From assembly GCA_963703085.1 (NCBI GenBank), contig OY969789.1:2852001-2916000 (forward strand): a stretch of DNA of 64,000 nt, in the 5' to 3' direction. The translations under genes were made by a program, and so were the position numbers. Positions 26,257 through 35,692 of the stretch are shown here, one piece after another (within the stretch, counting starts at the first letter, position 1; each line of letters starts with the position of its first letter). The DNA comes from DATAEG01 sp963703085. GTDB lineage: Bacteria; Actinomycetota; Actinomycetes; Mycobacteriales; Jatrophihabitantaceae. The notes beneath the pieces were generated by a model that saw nothing but the letters and a program-made list of their open reading frames with translations, did not search any database and was not told where the DNA came from.

Positions 26257-27885
26257 ATGGACGCCGTTACCAGCCCGCCGCCACCGGTCAACGAGCCGAT
26301 CGGGACCTATGCCCCGGGCAGCACGTCGCGGGAGTCGTTGCAGAAGCGAGTGGCCGAACTGTCCGGTGAGCACGCCGAGCTCACCATGACCATCGGCGGC
26401 GTGCAGCGGATGGCCGGCGGTGCCTCCTTCGATGTCGTCCAGCCGCACCGATATGCAGCGGTGCTCGGCTCGGCAGCGCAGGCGACCGAAGCCGACGTGG
26501 AGACGGCGATCGGAGCGGCGCTGGCCGCCGCGCCGGCCTGGCGGGACCTGCCGTTCGACGAGCGTGCCGCGGTGTTTCTGCGCGCCGCCGACCTGATCTC
26601 CACGACGTGGCGCGACACGCTCAACGCCGCAACGATGCTGGGCCAGTCGAAGACGGTGCAGCAGGCGGAGATCGATTCCGCGTGTGAGCTGATCGACTTC
26701 CTGCGCTTCAACGTCCGCTTCGGCCGGGAGATCCTCGGGCAGCAGCCGATCTCCTCGTCGCTCACCTGGAACCGGATGGACTATCGCCCGCTCGAGGGCT
26801 TCGTGCTCGCCATCACCCCGTTCAACTTCACCGCGATCGCCGGCAACCTGCCGACCGCTCCTGCCTTGATGGGTAACACCGTCGTGTGGAAGCCGTCACC
26901 GACGCAGTCGTTGGCCGCGCACTACACGATGCGCGTCCTCGAAGCTGCCGGACTGCCGCCCGGGGTGATCAACCTGGTCACCGGCGACGGTCACGCGGTC
27001 AGCGCGGTGGCGCTGCCGCACCCCGCCCTGGCGGGTATTCATTTCACCGGCTCGACGCCGACGTTCCGGCACCTGTGGCAGACGGTCGGCAGCAACATCG
27101 ATCGGTATGCCGGCTATCCGCGACTGGTCGGTGAGACCGGCGGCAAGGACTTCGTGTTCGCCCACCCGTCGGCCGAGCCCGCCCCGCTGGTGACGGCGCT
27201 CATTCGCGGCGCCTTCGAGTACCAGGGCCAGAAATGCTCTGCCGCGTCGAGGGCCTACCTGCCCCGCTCGCTGTGGGACGCCGGAGTGCGCGATGCCTTG
27301 GCCGCGACGGCGGAAGGACTCACCTTCGGCGATGTCACCGACCTGCGCAATTTCGGCGGCGCGGTCATCGACCGCCGGGCATACGACAAGCTGTCCGGCG
27401 TACTGCAGATGTGCGCTGCCGACCCGTCGGTCACCGTGCTGGCCGGCGGCTCGGCCGATGACAGCGAAGGATTCTTCGTCCGGCCGACGGTGGTGAGCTG
27501 CCCGGATCCCAACCATGAGATCTTCACCCGCGAATACTTCGGTCCGTTCCTGGCGGTCCACGTCTATGACGATGCCGACTGGCGCACCGAACTCACCGCT
27601 ATGGAGTCGGTCGCGCAGTACGCGCTGACCGGTGCGGTGTTCGCCACGGACCGTACTGCGATCGACGAGATGAGCCGGGCGCTGCGCTTCGCGGCGGGCA
27701 ACTTCTACGTCAATGACAAGCCCACCGGCGCAGTGGTCGGCCAGCAGCCGTTCGGCGGTGCCCGGGCGTCCGGGACGAATGACAAGGCCGGCTCGGTATG
27801 GAACCTGCTGCGGTGGGTGTCGCCGCGGGTGATCAAGGAGAATTTCGTCCCGCCCACGGAGCACACCTACCCGCACATGGCCTGA
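26257..27885 (+). CDS. pruA: L-glutamate gamma-semialdehyde dehydrogenase (1-pyrroline-5-carboxylate dehydrogenase)
   Basis: Second step of proline catabolism: oxidises glutamate semialdehyde to glutamate with NAD+. 542 residues of the ALDH superfamily with catalytic Cys in YQGQKCSAASRAY (about 328), general-base Glu in LVGETGGKD (about 292), NAD-site ITPFNFTAIAGN and C-terminal QPFGGARASGTNDKAG, the P5CDH group pattern. No proline dehydrogenase gene is adjacent. Its last 19 nt overlap the end of the convergent FHA-FtsK gene. Confidence 0.95.
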   Translation: MDAVTSPPPPVNEPIGTYAPGSTSRESLQKRVAELSGEHAELTMTIGGVQRMAGGASFDVVQPHRYAAVLGSAAQATEADVETAIGAALAAAPAWRDLPFDERAAVFLRAADLISTTWRDTLNAATMLGQSKTVQQAEIDSACELIDFLRFNVRFGREILGQQPISSSLTWNRMDYRPLEGFVLAITPFNFTAIAGNLPTAPALMGNTVVWKPSPTQSLAAHYTMRVLEAAGLPPGVINLVTGDGHAVSAVALPHPALAGIHFTGSTPTFRHLWQTVGSNIDRYAGYPRLVGETGGKDFVFAHPSAEPAPLVTALIRGAFEYQGQKCSAASRAYLPRSLWDAGVRDALAATAEGLTFGDVTDLRNFGGAVIDRRAYDKLSGVLQMCAADPSVTVLAGGSADDSEGFFVRPTVVSCPDPNHEIFTREYFGPFLAVHVYDDADWRTELTAMESVAQYALTGAVFATDRTAIDEMSRALRFAAGNFYVNDKPTGAVVGQQPFGGARASGTNDKAGSVWNLLRWVSPRVIKENFVPPTEHTYPHMA

Positions 27886-30800
27886 GGGTCGGTCGCGAGA
27901 ACCGGACCGGGGTCGGCCAGCTGGATCGGCAGGAACTCCTCCTCGGGGGTGCTTCGGCGGTGCCGCAGCAGGGGGCCCGGCACCACGATGCCCCGGCCGG
28001 GCGCCCCGCCGCTGCGAGTCAGCGGCAGGCGGAGCGCCAACACCTCGCCGTCACTGGGCGCCGGGCGCAGCAGCACGCCCAGCCGCGAGCGGGTCGCCTC
28101 CGCGCCCAGCCCGCGGAACGCCACCGCCAGTTCGTCCGGGCGTCCGGCGGCGACCAGGCTCGGGCTCTGCGCCGCGTCCCGCAGCAACCCGAGGAGCCGA
28201 TCGCCGGCCGGCGTGTCCAGGAAGCGTTCCACGTCGTCGACGAGGATCAGGCAGCGCTGGGCGTCCGGCAGCCCGAACGGCGTGCCGTCCTGCGGCGTGA
28301 TGAACGGTCGACCGCGCGTGCGGGCCCAGCTGGCCAGGCCGGATTCGGCCGGCCCGGCCAGCAGCACCTCGGACGGCATCACCTGCTCCGCGACAAGGCG
28401 CAGGGCGCTGCTGCGACCGGACCGGGCCGGCCCGGCCACGACGAAGCGGGTGCCGGGGGCACCGAGGTCGATCGCGATCGGCTCGCCGTCGTCGCCGCCG
28501 CGGCCCAGGACGATCCCGGCCGACGGGGGATGCCGCAGCAGGTCGGCGAGCCGGACGTGGCGCGGGAGTGGCCGCACCCGGATCGGGCCACCGCTGGACT
28601 CCGGCGGCGCCGGCGGACTCGCTGCGGCGATCTCGGCTACGCGGCGCCACTGTGCCGCCGGGCTGGGATCGGTGCCCAGGATCGCCAGGTGCAGCTCGGT
28701 GCCGTCCTCGGCGAGTACCGCCCGCCCCGGCGGCATCGTGGCCGGTACGGCACGCAGCGAAAGACCGGCCGCCGCATAGTCGGCCGGATCGGCCAGCCGA
28801 AGCAGGGCGCGGGTGGCCGCCAGCCCGGCCAGCCGCGAGGTCAACGCCGCCCGGCCGCCGGTGATCGCCACGGTCAGCCCGACCGACGCTGCTTCCCGGA
28901 CGAGGTGCAGCACTGTCTCCGCCGCTCGTCCCATGGCGACTGATTCGGTAGCAGCGAGCAGGCCCTCCCAACCGTCGATGAGCAGGACCAGGGCCGGCCG
29001 TGCCGGTCGCTCGATGGAATCGCCTGGTTCGACGTGCCGTGCATCGCAGCAGGCGGCCAGGCGGGTGAGCAACCGGTCGACGGTCTGCGGATCGTCCCGG
29101 GTGACGTACGACCCGCAGTGCGGCAGCCGGCTCAGCGGGTGCAACGCACCGCCGGCGCAGTCGACCACGTAGAGGTGAGCCCTGCCCGGGCCGGCGTGCT
29201 GTGCCATCGTCGCGGCCAGGGTGCGTAACGCGGTGCTGCGCCCGGTGCGGCCGGTGCCGACCAGCAGCATGCTGCCTCCGGCCGCGAGGTCGACCCGCCA
29301 CGTCCGGACCTGTTGCCGAGCCGGGTCGTCGACCAACCCGATGCCGCCCTCCGGCTGCCCCGGAAGATCGCTTGTCGCGACGACCTCCGGGAGCGGAGGG
29401 AGCCATGGCCGTCGGGGTGCCGGCAGCCGAGCGGCCGCGGCGGCCTGCCGTGCGCTGCCGACGAGCATGGCCAGATCGCAAGGCGGCGTGGGCCCGCCCG
29501 GATCAACGACCGGACCGGGCCGCAGCGGCACACCCCAGGCGTCCAGCGGCACGACCTCGACACCGGCACCCGGTGGCGGCGGCGTTGCATCGACCCGGGC
29601 GAGCTGAACGGCGCATACCTGCGAGCCACGCCGGAGGAAGGCGCGCCCGGGCAGGCTGGGGCTGATCGCAGCGGCGTCGTCGGCGCCGAGCACGTCCACC
29701 GAGTCACCCGGATCGGTCACCCGCAGTACGAGGCGCAGCGGCATGTTGGCGCGGATCTCCGGTGACACCACGCCGCTCGGCCGCTGGGTGGCCAGCACGA
29801 GGTGAACTCCGAGGGAGCGGCCACGCTGCGCGATGCCCACCAGACCGGTCACGAAGTCCGGCAGCTCTTCGACGAGAGAGGCGAACTCGTCCACCACGAT
29901 GACCAGTCGCGGCAACGGCTCATCCCGATCGGTTCGGGTGCTCTGATAGGCAGTGAGATCCGCGACCGCGGCGGCAGCGAAGAGGGCTTCGCGGCGGCGC
30001 AGTTCGGCGTTCAACGACGCCAGGGCCCGCTCGGTGAGATGCTGATCGAGGTCGGTGACCAGCCCGACCGTGTGCGGTAGTTCGGCGCACTCGGCGAAGG
30101 CAGCGCCACCCTTGAAGTCGATGAGCACGAAGCACAGTCGCTCGGGTGAGCAGTGCGTGGCCAGGCCGGCCACCAGCGCACGCAGGAACTCCGACTTCCC
30201 CGAGCCGGTGGTACCGGCGACCAGCAGGTGTGGGCCGTCCCGGCGAAGGTCGATGTCGATCACGCCGTCCAGCCCGACACCGATCGCGGTGGCCGGCGCC
30301 GCGTCGCCCGCCCAGCGCTGCAGCCGCTCGGCTGCCGGCTGCTCGAGGAGATCGACCAGCCGCACCGAGTCCGGGAGAGTTGTCTCGGCGTCGAGGCTGG
30401 GATCCACGAGTGGGGCCAGGCCACGCGCGACCTCCGCACCCCATGACGCGGACACCTGGTCGGCGATCACCGGGCCGGATGTTTCTCGCCCGGTGCCGGT
30501 GACCACGATCTCGGCACCTGTCTCGCCGTGGACCTCGACAGTCGACGTGCACGCCGGAGGCAGCCGGCGGCGTTCGGTTTCCAGGCACAGTGCGGTGATG
30601 CCGTATTGCGGTCCGTCCCGGATCAGCCGGTCGAGGCCGGGCACCGCGGCCAGCTGTGCGGCGTGCTCCACCACTAGGACACGCCACGGGCCGGCCCACC
30701 CGGTTGACGCGGAGCCCGGCAGGGCCCGTCGTCGATCGAGTTCCCGACCGAGCGTGACGACGATCTCCCGGCATCGGTCGGTGCCGTGCGCGACATCCGA

Positions 30801-32108
30801 CGGCCGCAGGTGCGGCAGCCAGCTCGTCCAGGCCCACCGCAGCGGCCCGGTGCCGTCCGGCAGCAGCAGCGTCAGCGACACGTCGTTCGGGGTGTGCAAC
30901 GCGGCGATCTGCCCGACCGCCCACTCGGCCAGCCGTAGGACCACCTCAGGGGGCCCGCACAGACCGACGGCGCCGGCCCGTGGTGACACCGCGACGGGGG
31001 TCAGCTGCAGGGTCGGCGGCTGTGCCGGATCTGCTGTGCCCTCGATGTGGATGTCGGCGGCGGCGTCGGCCAGTCCGACCCGGACGTCGAGGAAGTCCGG
31101 ATGGTGCGGGCGGCGTTCCCAGACCCGGCTGTTCGGTCCGGTGGCGATCGCGCGGACTGCCGCCGGGTCGGGGTGAAGGCGTAACCGGCTGGCCAGCTGG
31201 GTGCGCATCGCGGCGGCCACCGCTGCCTGGACGGCGGAGAGCTGTTCGCGATGTAGTGCTGCGGCTCGGCGTCGGGACGGCCGACCGCGGATCCGGTCGG
31301 GCACGGACGTGGCGAGCATCGTCAGCGGAGCCATCAGCATGAGCGCCAGGTAGATCCAGGAATGGAACAGCAGGGCCATCGTCGCGCCGCCGAGCACCGG
31401 GACGAGAGCGGCCAGCCACGGCGTGGTGGGTGTGCTCGAGCCGCGCTCGGCCGGCACGCTGACGTGCTTCGGGGCGGCCGAAGGCTCCAGACGCGGCGGC
31501 CGGTTGACCTCCAGGTGGCCGGTGTCGGCGAGTCGCGTGGCGGCCGGCGGGTCCTGAGTCTGCGCGAGCTGCACCACGGAATTGCCGAGCCGGATCCGGT
31601 CGCCGACCGTGATCGTCACCGGTTCCGGGCCGACCGCCGCCGACTCGCTGTCGGCGCGCAACACAGTCGTGCCGTTCGTCGAACCGAGATCACACAGCCG
31701 AGCGCCGGCTGCGTCGACAGTCAGTTCGGCGTGCCGCCGGGAGACTTCCGGGTCGGCAAGGGTGAGGTCGGCGTTGTGATCACGGCCGAGCCGGTGCGTG
31801 CCGCGATGCAGCGCGCCGCTGCGCCCGGCACTGGGCCCGCCGATCACGTCGACGCGCAACACCGTGGCCAGGTCGACGGCGCGCTCACCGGGGGTGTCGA
31901 CGCCGACGATCGATCCGCTGCGCAAGCCTGGACCACCGAGCAGGGCGTCGTCGCCGAGCATGCGGCTGCCGGACCACAGCGTCGGTAGCTGGGCGGCCGA
32001 CCAGGTCGTCAGGTGTCGGCGCAGGTCGGCAACCGTCGCCTCGAGCGGCGCGTTCACCTGGATGTCAGCAGCCTGCGCGCGGGAGCGCAGGGTGAGTCGG
32101 ATCTGCAC
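27867..32108 (-). CDS. FHA-FtsK/SpoIIIE type VII secretion ATPase (EssC/EccC-like)
   Basis: 1413 residues from GTG 32108. Order: an N-terminal ubiquitin-like/FHA region (FHA about 85-155, with GRDHNADLTLADPEVSRRHAEL-type core and STNGT), two close transmembrane helices (about 235-270), a linker domain, then three FtsK-like ATPase modules. Module 1 is intact: GTTGSGKSE (about 627-635) and VIVVDEFASL (about 738). Module 2 has GTGRTGRST (about 953) and IDGWEG; module 3 has GPARSGRSS (about 1229) and LVDDVERF, both with Lys-to-Arg in Walker A. This is the EssC/EccC architecture of T7SS motors, in which the first ATPase drives export and the last binds substrate. A WXG100 gene is divergent. No EccB, EccD, EccE or mycosin gene is near. 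Confidence 0.9.
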   Translation of the reverse strand: MQIRLTLRSRAQAADIQVNAPLEATVADLRRHLTTWSAAQLPTLWSGSRMLGDDALLGGPGLRSGSIVGVDTPGERAVDLATVLRVDVIGGPSAGRSGALHRGTHRLGRDHNADLTLADPEVSRRHAELTVDAAGARLCDLGSTNGTTVLRADSESAAVGPEPVTITVGDRIRLGNSVVQLAQTQDPPAATRLADTGHLEVNRPPRLEPSAAPKHVSVPAERGSSTPTTPWLAALVPVLGGATMALLFHSWIYLALMLMAPLTMLATSVPDRIRGRPSRRRAAALHREQLSAVQAAVAAAMRTQLASRLRLHPDPAAVRAIATGPNSRVWERRPHHPDFLDVRVGLADAAADIHIEGTADPAQPPTLQLTPVAVSPRAGAVGLCGPPEVVLRLAEWAVGQIAALHTPNDVSLTLLLPDGTGPLRWAWTSWLPHLRPSDVAHGTDRCREIVVTLGRELDRRRALPGSASTGWAGPWRVLVVEHAAQLAAVPGLDRLIRDGPQYGITALCLETERRRLPPACTSTVEVHGETGAEIVVTGTGRETSGPVIADQVSASWGAEVARGLAPLVDPSLDAETTLPDSVRLVDLLEQPAAERLQRWAGDAAPATAIGVGLDGVIDIDLRRDGPHLLVAGTTGSGKSEFLRALVAGLATHCSPERLCFVLIDFKGGAAFAECAELPHTVGLVTDLDQHLTERALASLNAELRRREALFAAAAVADLTAYQSTRTDRDEPLPRLVIVVDEFASLVEELPDFVTGLVGIAQRGRSLGVHLVLATQRPSGVVSPEIRANMPLRLVLRVTDPGDSVDVLGADDAAAISPSLPGRAFLRRGSQVCAVQLARVDATPPPPGAGVEVVPLDAWGVPLRPGPVVDPGGPTPPCDLAMLVGSARQAAAAARLPAPRRPWLPPLPEVVATSDLPGQPEGGIGLVDDPARQQVRTWRVDLAAGGSMLLVGTGRTGRSTALRTLAATMAQHAGPGRAHLYVVDCAGGALHPLSRLPHCGSYVTRDDPQTVDRLLTRLAACCDARHVEPGDSIERPARPALVLLIDGWEGLLAATESVAMGRAAETVLHLVREAASVGLTVAITGGRAALTSRLAGLAATRALLRLADPADYAAAGLSLRAVPATMPPGRAVLAEDGTELHLAILGTDPSPAAQWRRVAEIAAASPPAPPESSGGPIRVRPLPRHVRLADLLRHPPSAGIVLGRGGDDGEPIAIDLGAPGTRFVVAGPARSGRSSALRLVAEQVMPSEVLLAGPAESGLASWARTRGRPFITPQDGTPFGLPDAQRCLILVDDVERFLDTPAGDRLLGLLRDAAQSPSLVAAGRPDELAVAFRGLGAEATRSRLGVLLRPAPSDGEVLALRLPLTRSGGAPGRGIVVPGPLLRHRRSTPEEEFLPIQLADPGPVLATDPQAMCG

Positions 32109-32150
32109 CCGGCGCAGTCTGCGCCGCGGCACGGACGAATCGCTCTGCCC

Positions 32151-32175
32151 TGTGGATAACCGCGCGCTGTCCACA
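32151..32175. promoter_or_regulatory. Pair of convergent DnaA-box-like 9-mers between T7SS-like genes
   Basis: TTATCCACA (reverse strand, 32151-32159) is an exact DnaA-box match and CTGTCCACA (forward, 32167-32175) is one mismatch from TTGTCCACA. They lie in the divergent promoter region between the ATPase and WXG100 genes. Confidence 0.45.
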
Positions 32176-32263
32176 ACGGGGGCCGGATGGCACCGGAGCC
32201 GAAGTCGGCTGCTTAACGTGGGGCCCCGATGCCGGCGGCCGCCGGCCGGGGAAGGGATCGGCA

Positions 32264-32554
32264 ATGTCGCTCAAGGTCACTCCGGAACAATTGCAATCGC
32301 TGTCCGGGTCGGTCGCCCGCACCGCGTCCGACGTGCAGTCGGCCCATGCCGGTCTGAAGGCTCAGCTCACGCCGTTGTTCGGCGCGGACTGGGTCGGTGC
32401 GGCCTCGGCCCAGTTCAACGGTCTCTACGAGGAGTTCGACAAGAGCGCCCGGAGGATGAGCGAGGCACTTGCCGGGATCGGCAGGTTGTTGCACACGGCC
32501 GGCATCAATTATGCGTCGGCCGAGCAGCAGATCGCCGCGTCGTTCCGGGCGTGA
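32264..32554 (+). CDS. WXG100 family (ESAT-6-like) protein
   Basis: 96 residues, fully helical, with the W-x-G turn at Trp43-Val-Gly45 (FGADWVGAASAQF) between two helices, the family length of about 100 and no signal peptide. WXG100 proteins are exported as dimers by T7SS; export requires the FtsK-like ATPase, whose gene is divergent 155 nt away. There is no second WXG100 gene, so a homodimer is likely, as in Firmicute systems. GGGGAAGGG precedes the ATG. Confidence 0.92.
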   Translation: MSLKVTPEQLQSLSGSVARTASDVQSAHAGLKAQLTPLFGADWVGAASAQFNGLYEEFDKSARRMSEALAGIGRLLHTAGINYASAEQQIAASFRA

Positions 32555-32603
32555 CACGCGGTCCGGGTGTCGGGGATGCCCGCGGGCGCGCGCGTACGTC
32601 GGG

Positions 32604-33494
32604 TCAGTGCAGCACGGCGGCACGTCCCCGGGCCGGTGCGTCCTGTTGCTCGGCTGCGGTCCACCGCGACCCGATGCCGCCCCGCAGCCACCGCCACCAG
32701 CGCTCCACGGGGACGAACGCGAAGATCGCGATGCAGTGCGGCAGGAAGATGATCGTCACGCCGGCGAACACCGCGATGTGGAACGACCACAGCCCCAGTG
32801 CGAGCAAGGTTCGGGCGCGATCGGAGCGAGCCAGCAAGATGACCGGCGAGCACAGCTCGGCGCCGATCATGGCGAACTGCATGGGCACCAGTAGCTGTGG
32901 CTTGTCGATCATCCAGGACGACAGCGGCGTGCTGCGCCGCAGCAGTGCCGATTCCAAGGTCGCGCCAGTGGGCCAGTGCCAGCCACCGAAGCGGATCTTC
33001 GCCCAGGCCGCTAGGAAGTAGGTGAGCACGACCGCGATCTGGATGCAGCGCACCGACCAGCCGGCAGCCTCGGACCGCACCGTGTCGCGGGCCCGGGCGC
33101 GGCCGACCGTGGGTAGCACGGCCAGTGCGATCAGGAAGGCGAAGCGATCGTGGTCGACCTTGCCGTAGGACATCGCCACGAGCATCCAGGCCAGATACAG
33201 GAGTCCGGCGATGCTGCCGGTGAGGCGCGGCATCCGTCCGGTAGCAGCGACCAGCGCGGAGGCGACGACGCCGACGGCGAGCAGGCTGACCATCAGTGCG
33301 GTCGGAGTCGGGAGGTGCAGCAGTTGGGAGAGGTAGAGCGGCCGGTACAGCTCGCTACCGAGCTTCGCATGCGTGCGCACCCACGACCCGGTCAGCAGCA
33401 CGTCGACCGGGATGTACAGGTAGACCAGGGCGCGCAGCACGGCGATCCGTCCGAGCGGCACCGGCGCAAACCACCAGCCGTGCGTTCTGCTCAT
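32604..33494 (-). CDS. HTTM-domain membrane protein
   Basis: 296 residues, polytopic (about seven helices), resembling the horizontally transferred transmembrane (HTTM) domain related to vitamin K-dependent gamma-carboxylase. Features: the N-terminal LGRIAVLRALVYLYIPVDVL, the central VLTYFLAAWAKIRFGGWHWPTG and a late PHCIAIFAFVPVERWWRWL. Bacterial members have no proven reaction. It is the last gene of an operon with corA and a 155-residue protein (4-nt overlap). The C-terminal 30 residues are polar and probably cytoplasmic. Confidence 0.8.
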   Translation of the reverse strand: MSRTHGWWFAPVPLGRIAVLRALVYLYIPVDVLLTGSWVRTHAKLGSELYRPLYLSQLLHLPTPTALMVSLLAVGVVASALVAATGRMPRLTGSIAGLLYLAWMLVAMSYGKVDHDRFAFLIALAVLPTVGRARARDTVRSEAAGWSVRCIQIAVVLTYFLAAWAKIRFGGWHWPTGATLESALLRRSTPLSSWMIDKPQLLVPMQFAMIGAELCSPVILLARSDRARTLLALGLWSFHIAVFAGVTIIFLPHCIAIFAFVPVERWWRWLRGGIGSRWTAAEQQDAPARGRAAVLH

Positions 33495-33958
33495 GTCGGC
33501 ACCGCGACCGAGCAGGCCACCGAGAAGGTCGCCGGCTGCGCCCGCCCGTCCTTGAGCCGGTGCTCGCGCCAGACCAGCTGCAGGGTGCGCGCCGGGCTGG
33601 GCAGATGCGCTGTATAGATCGGTACCAGCCGCGCCAGCCGCTGCGGATCCTTGCGCAGCTGGTCCAGTTGGCCCTCGAGTTCGGCCCGGCGCGGCGCACC
33701 GGCCAGGTCGGTGCGATCCAGCACCGCGCCGGAGACGAGGACCACCCGCACCCGCAGATCCCGGCTGACGCCGTTCGGGTCCACCCGGGTGGCGTACATC
33801 CGGAACGGGCCGAACGGGAAGTCGTGGTCGAATCCGCGCACCGTGCCGCCGAGGACGAGCAGCAGACCGGCGGCGGCGGCGACCAGCCGGGCAAGACGGG
33901 AGCGGCGGCTCAGGTCACGTGCTCGCTCCGCAAGCGTCGCTCGTGTGCCCGCACTCAC
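33491..33958 (-). CDS. Small single-pass membrane protein upstream of HTTM gene
   Basis: 155 residues: one transmembrane helix (about 22-42) then an extracytoplasmic domain starting DHDFPFGPFRMYATRVDPNG. The FPFRMY-type motif recurs in small proteins paired with HTTM membrane proteins, suggesting a partner subunit. GTG 33958 overlaps the corA stop (GTGA) and its own stop overlaps the HTTM ATG, so the three genes are coupled. Function unknown. Confidence 0.75.
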   Translation of the reverse strand: MSAGTRATLAERARDLSRRSRLARLVAAAAGLLLVLGGTVRGFDHDFPFGPFRMYATRVDPNGVSRDLRVRVVLVSGAVLDRTDLAGAPRRAELEGQLDQLRKDPQRLARLVPIYTAHLPSPARTLQLVWREHRLKDGRAQPATFSVACSVAVPT

Positions 33959-35049
33959 AGCCAGCCGTTGCGTTTGAACGCGCGGTGCAGGAAGAAGCAG
34001 GTGACGATCACCAGAGCGACCACGACCGGATAGCTGTAGGTCCAGTGCAACTCGGGCATGTGCTTGAAGTTCATCCCGTACACGCCGGCCACCATCGTGG
34101 GTACCGAGATGATCGCCACCCATGCGGAGATCTTGCGCATGTCCTCGTTCTGCATCACGCCGAGCTGGGCGAGGTTGGCGGTCACGAGGGTGGTGAGGAG
34201 TTCGTCGAAGGACGAGACCCGCTCCACGACCTGCGAGATGTGGTCCTCGACGTCGCGGAAATAGGTGCGCACATCGGACGGGATGCAGCCCATGCGGGAC
34301 GTCGCCAGCACCTTGAGCGGCTCGGCCAGCGGAACCACCGCACGTCGCAGCTCGACGACCTCACGCTTGAGCAGGTAGATGCGGTTGGTCTCGGCCGAGC
34401 GATTGATGCCGGCGAACACCGCGGTCTCGACCTCGTCGACGTCCTCCTGCAGCTCTTTGCTGACCGCGAGATAGTCGTCCACGGCGCGGTCCATGATGGC
34501 GTGCAAGACCATGGCCGGGCCGTGTCGCAGCAAAGCCGGATGCGACTCCAGATTGCGACGCAGCCGGTGCAACGCGCCGTGCTCACCGTGGCGGACGGTC
34601 ACCACGAAGTTGGTGCCGAGGAACACCATCAGCTCGCCGGTCTCGACGACCTGGGTGACCTGCTTGCCGTCGTCGTTGTAGTGCACCGTCTTGACCACGC
34701 AGAACAGGCTGTCGCCGTACTGCTCCAGCTTCGGGCGCTGGTGCGCGTGCACTGCGTCCTCGACGGCCAGCGGGTGCAGCTGCAGCCGCTCGGCGATCCC
34801 GCTGAGCTGCCGTTCGCTCGGCTCGTGCAGTCCCACCCACAGGAAACCGGTGCCGGCCGCCTCGACGTCGGCGATGGCTTCCTCCCACGTAGGAGTGCCC
34901 GGCAGGCGGACCCCGTCGCGGTACACGGCGCAGTCGATGATCGCCGTACTGCGGTCCACCTCCGGCAGCCACGGCATCTGGGTACGTTTCGACGGCCGGC
35001 GGCGCGGATTGCGCGGTCGGAGCGATTCGGGGATCGGCAGGCTGGGCAT
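33955..35049 (-). CDS. corA: Magnesium and cobalt transport protein CorA
   Basis: 364 residues. A large cytoplasmic N-terminal domain (1-300) of alternating beta and long helices, TM1 ending in the selectivity motif YGMNF (about 325-329) and TM2 (about 338-358), then a basic tail (RAFKRNGWL). It forms pentameric Mg2+ channels. ATG 35049 is used; an upstream in-frame codon at 35076 would add nine residues. First gene of the corA, 155-residue protein, HTTM operon, and divergent from the MaoC gene. Confidence 0.92.
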   Translation of the reverse strand: MPSLPIPESLRPRNPRRRPSKRTQMPWLPEVDRSTAIIDCAVYRDGVRLPGTPTWEEAIADVEAAGTGFLWVGLHEPSERQLSGIAERLQLHPLAVEDAVHAHQRPKLEQYGDSLFCVVKTVHYNDDGKQVTQVVETGELMVFLGTNFVVTVRHGEHGALHRLRRNLESHPALLRHGPAMVLHAIMDRAVDDYLAVSKELQEDVDEVETAVFAGINRSAETNRIYLLKREVVELRRAVVPLAEPLKVLATSRMGCIPSDVRTYFRDVEDHISQVVERVSSFDELLTTLVTANLAQLGVMQNEDMRKISAWVAIISVPTMVAGVYGMNFKHMPELHWTYSYPVVVALVIVTCFFLHRAFKRNGWL

Positions 35050-35138
35050 CGCGTCACATTGTGCCCCTTTGCCCACCGGGACGGGGCAGTATCGCCGTCG
35101 GCGCCCACCCGCCGTTGGCAGAATGAGAGGAGCGCAGC

Positions 35139-35642
35139 GTGCAGTTCGGTCGGTATTTCGAGGAGTTCGACGTCGGCGCCACCTATCGGCACTGGCCAGG
35201 CAAGACGGTGACCGAATCCGACGACCACCTGTTCTGCCTGATCACGATGAACCACCATCCGCTGCACCTGGACGCCAACTACGCCGAGCAGAGCACTGAC
35301 TTCGGCCGGAACGTCGTCGTCGGCAATCTGGTCTACTCGCTGCTTCTCGGGATGTCCGTCCCCGATGTGAGCGGCAAGGCCATCGCCAATCTGGAGGTCG
35401 AATCGCTGCGGCACGTCGCCCCGACGTTTCACGGCGACACGATCTACGGCGAGACAACGGTGCTGGACAAGATCGAGTCGAAGTCCAAGGACGACCGCGG
35501 CATCGTGCAGGTGGAGACCGTCGGCTACAAGCAGGACGGCACCGTGGTGTGCACCTTCCGGCGCAAGGTGATGGTGCCGAAACGCAGCTACGCAGCCGCC
35601 CGCGGCGGGGAGCAGCCGGGCCGCCCGACGGCACAACGCTGA
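35139..35642 (+). CDS. MaoC-like dehydratase (hot-dog fold)
   Basis: 167 residues of the MaoC/(R)-hydratase type: N-terminal GRYFEEFDVGATYRHWPGKTVTE, then the active-site-region MNHHPLHLDANYAEQ (about 37-51) and FGRNVVVGNLVYSLLLG. Such enzymes hydrate enoyl thioesters, often within actinobacterial acyl-CoA or C-methyl dicarboxyl pathways. No partner gene is close, so the substrate is not assigned. GTG 35139 follows GAGAGGAG at 35125-35132. Confidence 0.9.
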   Translation: MQFGRYFEEFDVGATYRHWPGKTVTESDDHLFCLITMNHHPLHLDANYAEQSTDFGRNVVVGNLVYSLLLGMSVPDVSGKAIANLEVESLRHVAPTFHGDTIYGETTVLDKIESKSKDDRGIVQVETVGYKQDGTVVCTFRRKVMVPKRSYAAARGGEQPGRPTAQR

Positions 35643-35692
35643 GGCCGGCCTGGCCCGTTGACGTCTGCCCCGCCGGGCGGGACGGTGAGCGG

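Noticed and set aside
33919..35211. 430-residue frame opposite corA
   Set aside because: Antisense shadow; composition rich in His, Gln, Arg and Val with no motif.
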